A DNA stretch of 52,537 nucleotides, taken from contig CAJTTN010000009.1 in the NCBI GenBank assembly GCA_910579215.1, forward strand, positions 1 to 52,537, written 5' to 3'. Positions 50,513-52,537 of this stretch are shown one piece after another; positions within the stretch are counted from its first letter, which is position 1; the number at the start of each line of letters is the position of its first letter. The notes under the pieces are model-generated. The model worked only from the letters and a program-made list of their open reading frames with translations, was not told where the DNA came from and did not search any database. The DNA comes from an uncultured Anaeroplasmataceae bacterium (lineage in GTDB: Bacteria > Bacillota_I > Bacilli_A > Acholeplasmatales > Anaeroplasmataceae). The position numbers were made by a program, and so were the translations under genes.

Positions 50513-50908
50513 ATGCAGTTTATAGATATGGAAATGCTAGTACTAAAGGAGCATTTAGTCAGAAAAATAGTGAAAACAATAGACTTTGAATTTATAAGAG
50601 AAAAAGTAAAACATCTATATAGTGAAGATGTAGGCAAACCGTCCATAGATCCAGTAGTATTATTTAAAATGGTAATTATACAATATGTATTTGGAATAAA
50701 ATCAATGAGACAAACAGTAAAAGAAATTGAAGTAAACATAGCCTATAGATGGTTTTTAGGATTAGATTTTACAGAAAGTGTGCCACATTACTCAACATTT
50801 TCAAAGAACTATGAAAGACGATATAAAGATAGTACTATATTTGAAGAAATATTTAAAGAGATCATAAATCAAGTCAATAATGTGGGTGACTTAAAAGGGC
50901 CTACATAA
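50513..50908 (+). pseudogene. Truncated IS1182-type transposase (N-terminal part)
   Basis: The frame encodes about 130 residues matching the N-terminus of IS1182/IS5-group transposases (DUF772): DPVVLFKMVIIQYVFGIKSM, RWFLGLDFTESVPHYSTFSK. Complete enzymes are over 400 aa. The frame breaks into the 29-nt repeat after IINQV and stops at TAA 50906. The DDE catalytic domain is missing, so the element is dead. Confidence 0.85.
50880..50908 (+). repeat. 29-nt direct repeat, copy 2
   Basis: It matches copy 1 at 48893-48921 with one mismatch. It forms the last codons of the truncated transposase frame, so it marks the deletion or insertion junction. Confidence 0.8.
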
Positions 50909-51365
50909 ATGGTAAAAATTCACTTTTTTTAATGTTTTTTGCCCTAAAAAAATGATGCTATGCACAAAATTTTGATTTTTTTGTGCATATGTCGAAAGAG
51001 TGCACAAACATTGTATTTCACAATACCTTCAGTTATAACCGAATCGAGTAAAAAATACAATTTGAATCGAGTAAAAAACAAGACTTTTCCATTATGAAAT
51101 AATTCATCACAGGATAAATCTATATCGTCATTCCATGACACACCATATCCTCTTTTGTCACAAATTTTATATCATTTTTGTGACAATAATTCATTTTTTT
51201 ATAACAACAGTATTCCGTCCACTTAGTTTGCAATCCGTAAAGCATCATGGGGTAAATACTATACATTGTTTTAATTATTTAGAATAAACAAAAATAATCT
51301 TGCATATAATGATATATAATTCTCCTAGTTTTTTTATATTTTTAGGTGAAAATACTCCTGTTTAA
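50909..51365. other. AT-rich non-coding stretch with two hairpins
   Basis: No convincing gene. TGCACAAAAT with a TTTTGTGCA partner (about 50958-50988) and TTGTCACAAA with TTTGTGACAA (about 51155-51185) form two hairpins. They may be terminators, MITE-like ends or protein sites. Confidence 0.4.
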
Positions 51366-51410
51366 TTGACTTACTCCTAAAATAGGTGTATAATTAGGTG
51401 AAAGAAGGTG
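51366..51410 (+). promoter_or_regulatory. fic promoter with operator in the spacer
   Basis: TTGACT (51366-51371) and TATAAT (51389-51394) are 17 nt apart. The spacer is an inverted repeat, TACtCCTaaaatAGGtGTA (51372-51390). More AGGTGAAA copies lie around it (about 51344, 51396 and at the start codon). AAGGTG at 51405-51410 is the Shine-Dalgarno. Confidence 0.7.
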
Positions 51411-51416
51411 TTTTAG

Positions 51417-52460
51417 GTGAAAATATTTGATTATAGTAAATTAAATGATTATAAATGGGATAGTGAAATAATATCTTTAATAGCTCAAATTCATGAACAT
51501 AAAGGTAAACAGTCCTTATATCTAAAACAAAAGCCTCAAGCCTTAGAACAATTAATTGAGATTGCTAAAATACAATCAACTGAAAGTTCGAATAAGATTG
51601 AGGGTATTGTTACTACTTCTACTAGAATTAAACAATTAATGAGTGATAAGACAACTCCTAGAAATAGAGATGAGGAAGAAATATTAGGTTATAGTAATGC
51701 TTTAAATATAATTCATGAAAGCTTTGAGTATATTCCTATTACTCCAAATTATATCTTACAACTACATCATGAATTATATAAAACAACTTCTAAAACTATT
51801 GGTGGTAAATTTAAAGGTGTTCAAAATTATATTAAAGTTAAATATCCAGATGGATATGAAGAAATATTATTTACACCATTATCACCTTTTGAAACGCCTG
51901 AAGCTATAAGAAATTTATGTGATGAATTCAACAAATGTATAGATAATGATTCTGTTGAGGCTTTATTATTAATTCCTACGTTTATTTCTGATTTTGTATG
52001 CATTCATCCATTTAGTGATGGTAATGGTAGAATGTCTAGGCTACTTACTACTCTTCTTCTATATAGATTAGGCTATTATGTTGGTAAATATATCAGTATA
52101 GAAAAATTAATTGAAAAGAATAAGGATGCGTATTATGATGCCTTAAATAAGGCAGATAAAGGATGGCATGAAAATGATAATGATTCTACTCCTTTTATTA
52201 AATATATATTAAGAATATTATTAACCGCTTATAGAGAGTTTGAAGATAGAATGTCATTAGTTGAAGCTAAGCAATCTTCTTATAATTATGTTAAAAATAC
52301 AATAGATCAAATTCTAGGTAAATTTAGTAAAGCTGAATTATTAGAAAAATGTCCTAGCATTGCCAAATCCACATTAGAAGCAACTTTAAAGAAATTAGTT
52401 GAAGATGGATTTATTAAAAAATCTGGTCAAGGTAAATCAACATTTTATTATAAGGCTTAA
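51417..52460 (+). CDS. Fic-family AMP/NMP transferase with C-terminal winged helix
   Basis: The 347-aa product starts at GTG 51417 with AAGGTG upstream. An N-terminal Fic_N helix carries the inhibitory motif TESSNKIEGI near 53-62, whose Glu blocks ATP binding. The active site CIHPFSDGNGRMSRLLTTLL lies near 196 with all key residues. The last 65 residues (KFSKAELLEKCPSIAKSTLE and on) look like a winged helix, probably binding the repeats in its own promoter. It is a self-contained, autoinhibited Fic without a separate antitoxin. Target protein unknown. Confidence 0.9.
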   Translation: MKIFDYSKLNDYKWDSEIISLIAQIHEHKGKQSLYLKQKPQALEQLIEIAKIQSTESSNKIEGIVTTSTRIKQLMSDKTTPRNRDEEEILGYSNALNIIHESFEYIPITPNYILQLHHELYKTTSKTIGGKFKGVQNYIKVKYPDGYEEILFTPLSPFETPEAIRNLCDEFNKCIDNDSVEALLLIPTFISDFVCIHPFSDGNGRMSRLLTTLLLYRLGYYVGKYISIEKLIEKNKDAYYDALNKADKGWHENDNDSTPFIKYILRILLTAYREFEDRMSLVEAKQSSYNYVKNTIDQILGKFSKAELLEKCPSIAKSTLEATLKKLVEDGFIKKSGQGKSTFYYKA

Positions 52461-52537
52461 TATGAGTAAAACGGCTTATTAATGATATGATACCTCTAAA
52501 GTAGACAAATAAAATAATTAAAAGAAAACAATCCCCT
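52461..52537. other. End of window, no feature recognised
   Basis: 77 nt of AT-rich sequence after the fic stop. No terminator or start of a gene can be supported. Confidence 0.4.

Noticed and set aside
49072..52460. Intact transposon or prophage
   Set aside because: Only a truncated transposase is present, no integrase, no phage structural genes. The direct repeats do not have target-site character that I can prove.
1..52537. CRISPR array
   Set aside because: I saw no regularly spaced repeats with unique spacers and no cas genes. The DGR RT is not of the Cas1-associated type.

Overview
The window is AT-rich DNA from a low-GC Gram-positive bacterium. The gene content fits the Bacilli/Erysipelotrichia side of the Firmicutes: CsoR with CopA and a CopZ-like domain, an S-box leader, a yybP-ykoY-like leader in front of a type II P-ATPase, DUF1540, LemA, TldD/TldE and AGGAGG ribosome binding sites. 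TGA works as a normal stop. The exact taxon cannot be read from sequence alone.

Region A (about 1-13.3 kb, minus strand) is the most unusual part: a diversity-generating retroelement (DGR) coupled to a surface-display operon. In transcription order it holds a 167-aa unknown gene, a possible 40-aa membrane peptide, a DGR-type reverse transcriptase (IPIGNQTSQ, YMDD), an Avd-like helical protein, and a 117-nt template repeat (TR, 10675-10791). The TR has its own predicted promoter and terminator. After a long AT-rich gap comes a 1,896-aa secreted target whose variable repeat (VR, 8941-9057) aligns to the TR without gaps. There are 17 mismatches, 15 of them at TR adenines on the coding strand. 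The VR is internal (residues 288-326 of 1,896). About 1,400 residues of Ig/MBG-like stalk follow, then a type I dockerin. The next gene overlaps by ATGA and encodes a membrane protein with a cohesin-like N-terminus, a cadherin-like domain, one transmembrane helix and a long cytoplasmic coiled coil. Two further coiled-coil genes close the operon. I infer a hypervariable lectin-like adhesin held on the surface by a dockerin-cohesin-type contact and connected to cytoplasmic partners.

Region B (13.7-44.7 kb) is mostly housekeeping. It holds a YlbJ-like membrane protein, PduL, TldE/TldD, an AlkD-like protein, a C26 amidotransferase, DUF1540, a TVP38 protein, an RluA synthase, a GltD-like oxidoreductase, a Ca2+/Mn2+ P-ATPase behind a Mn2+-type riboswitch, a CsoR-CopA(-CopZ) copper operon, HtpG, a degenerate esterase, a secreted SH3-C39 protein, Sir2 and LemA. 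It continues with a priA-fmt-membrane protein-TSCPD-metK operon behind a SAM-I (S-box) leader, an S-4TM-like protein, Udk, a CinA C-terminal amidase and an XRE regulator.

Region C (44.9-52.5 kb) is accessory. It holds a three-gene GHKL ATPase cassette with overlapping genes and repeated CTAACATT motifs upstream, which is a candidate uncharacterised defence or stress system. It also has a beheaded Pro/Gln-rich gene, an RHH/HipA-like toxin-antitoxin pair between two 29-nt direct repeats, a truncated IS1182-type transposase, and a Fic protein with a self-contained promoter/operator.
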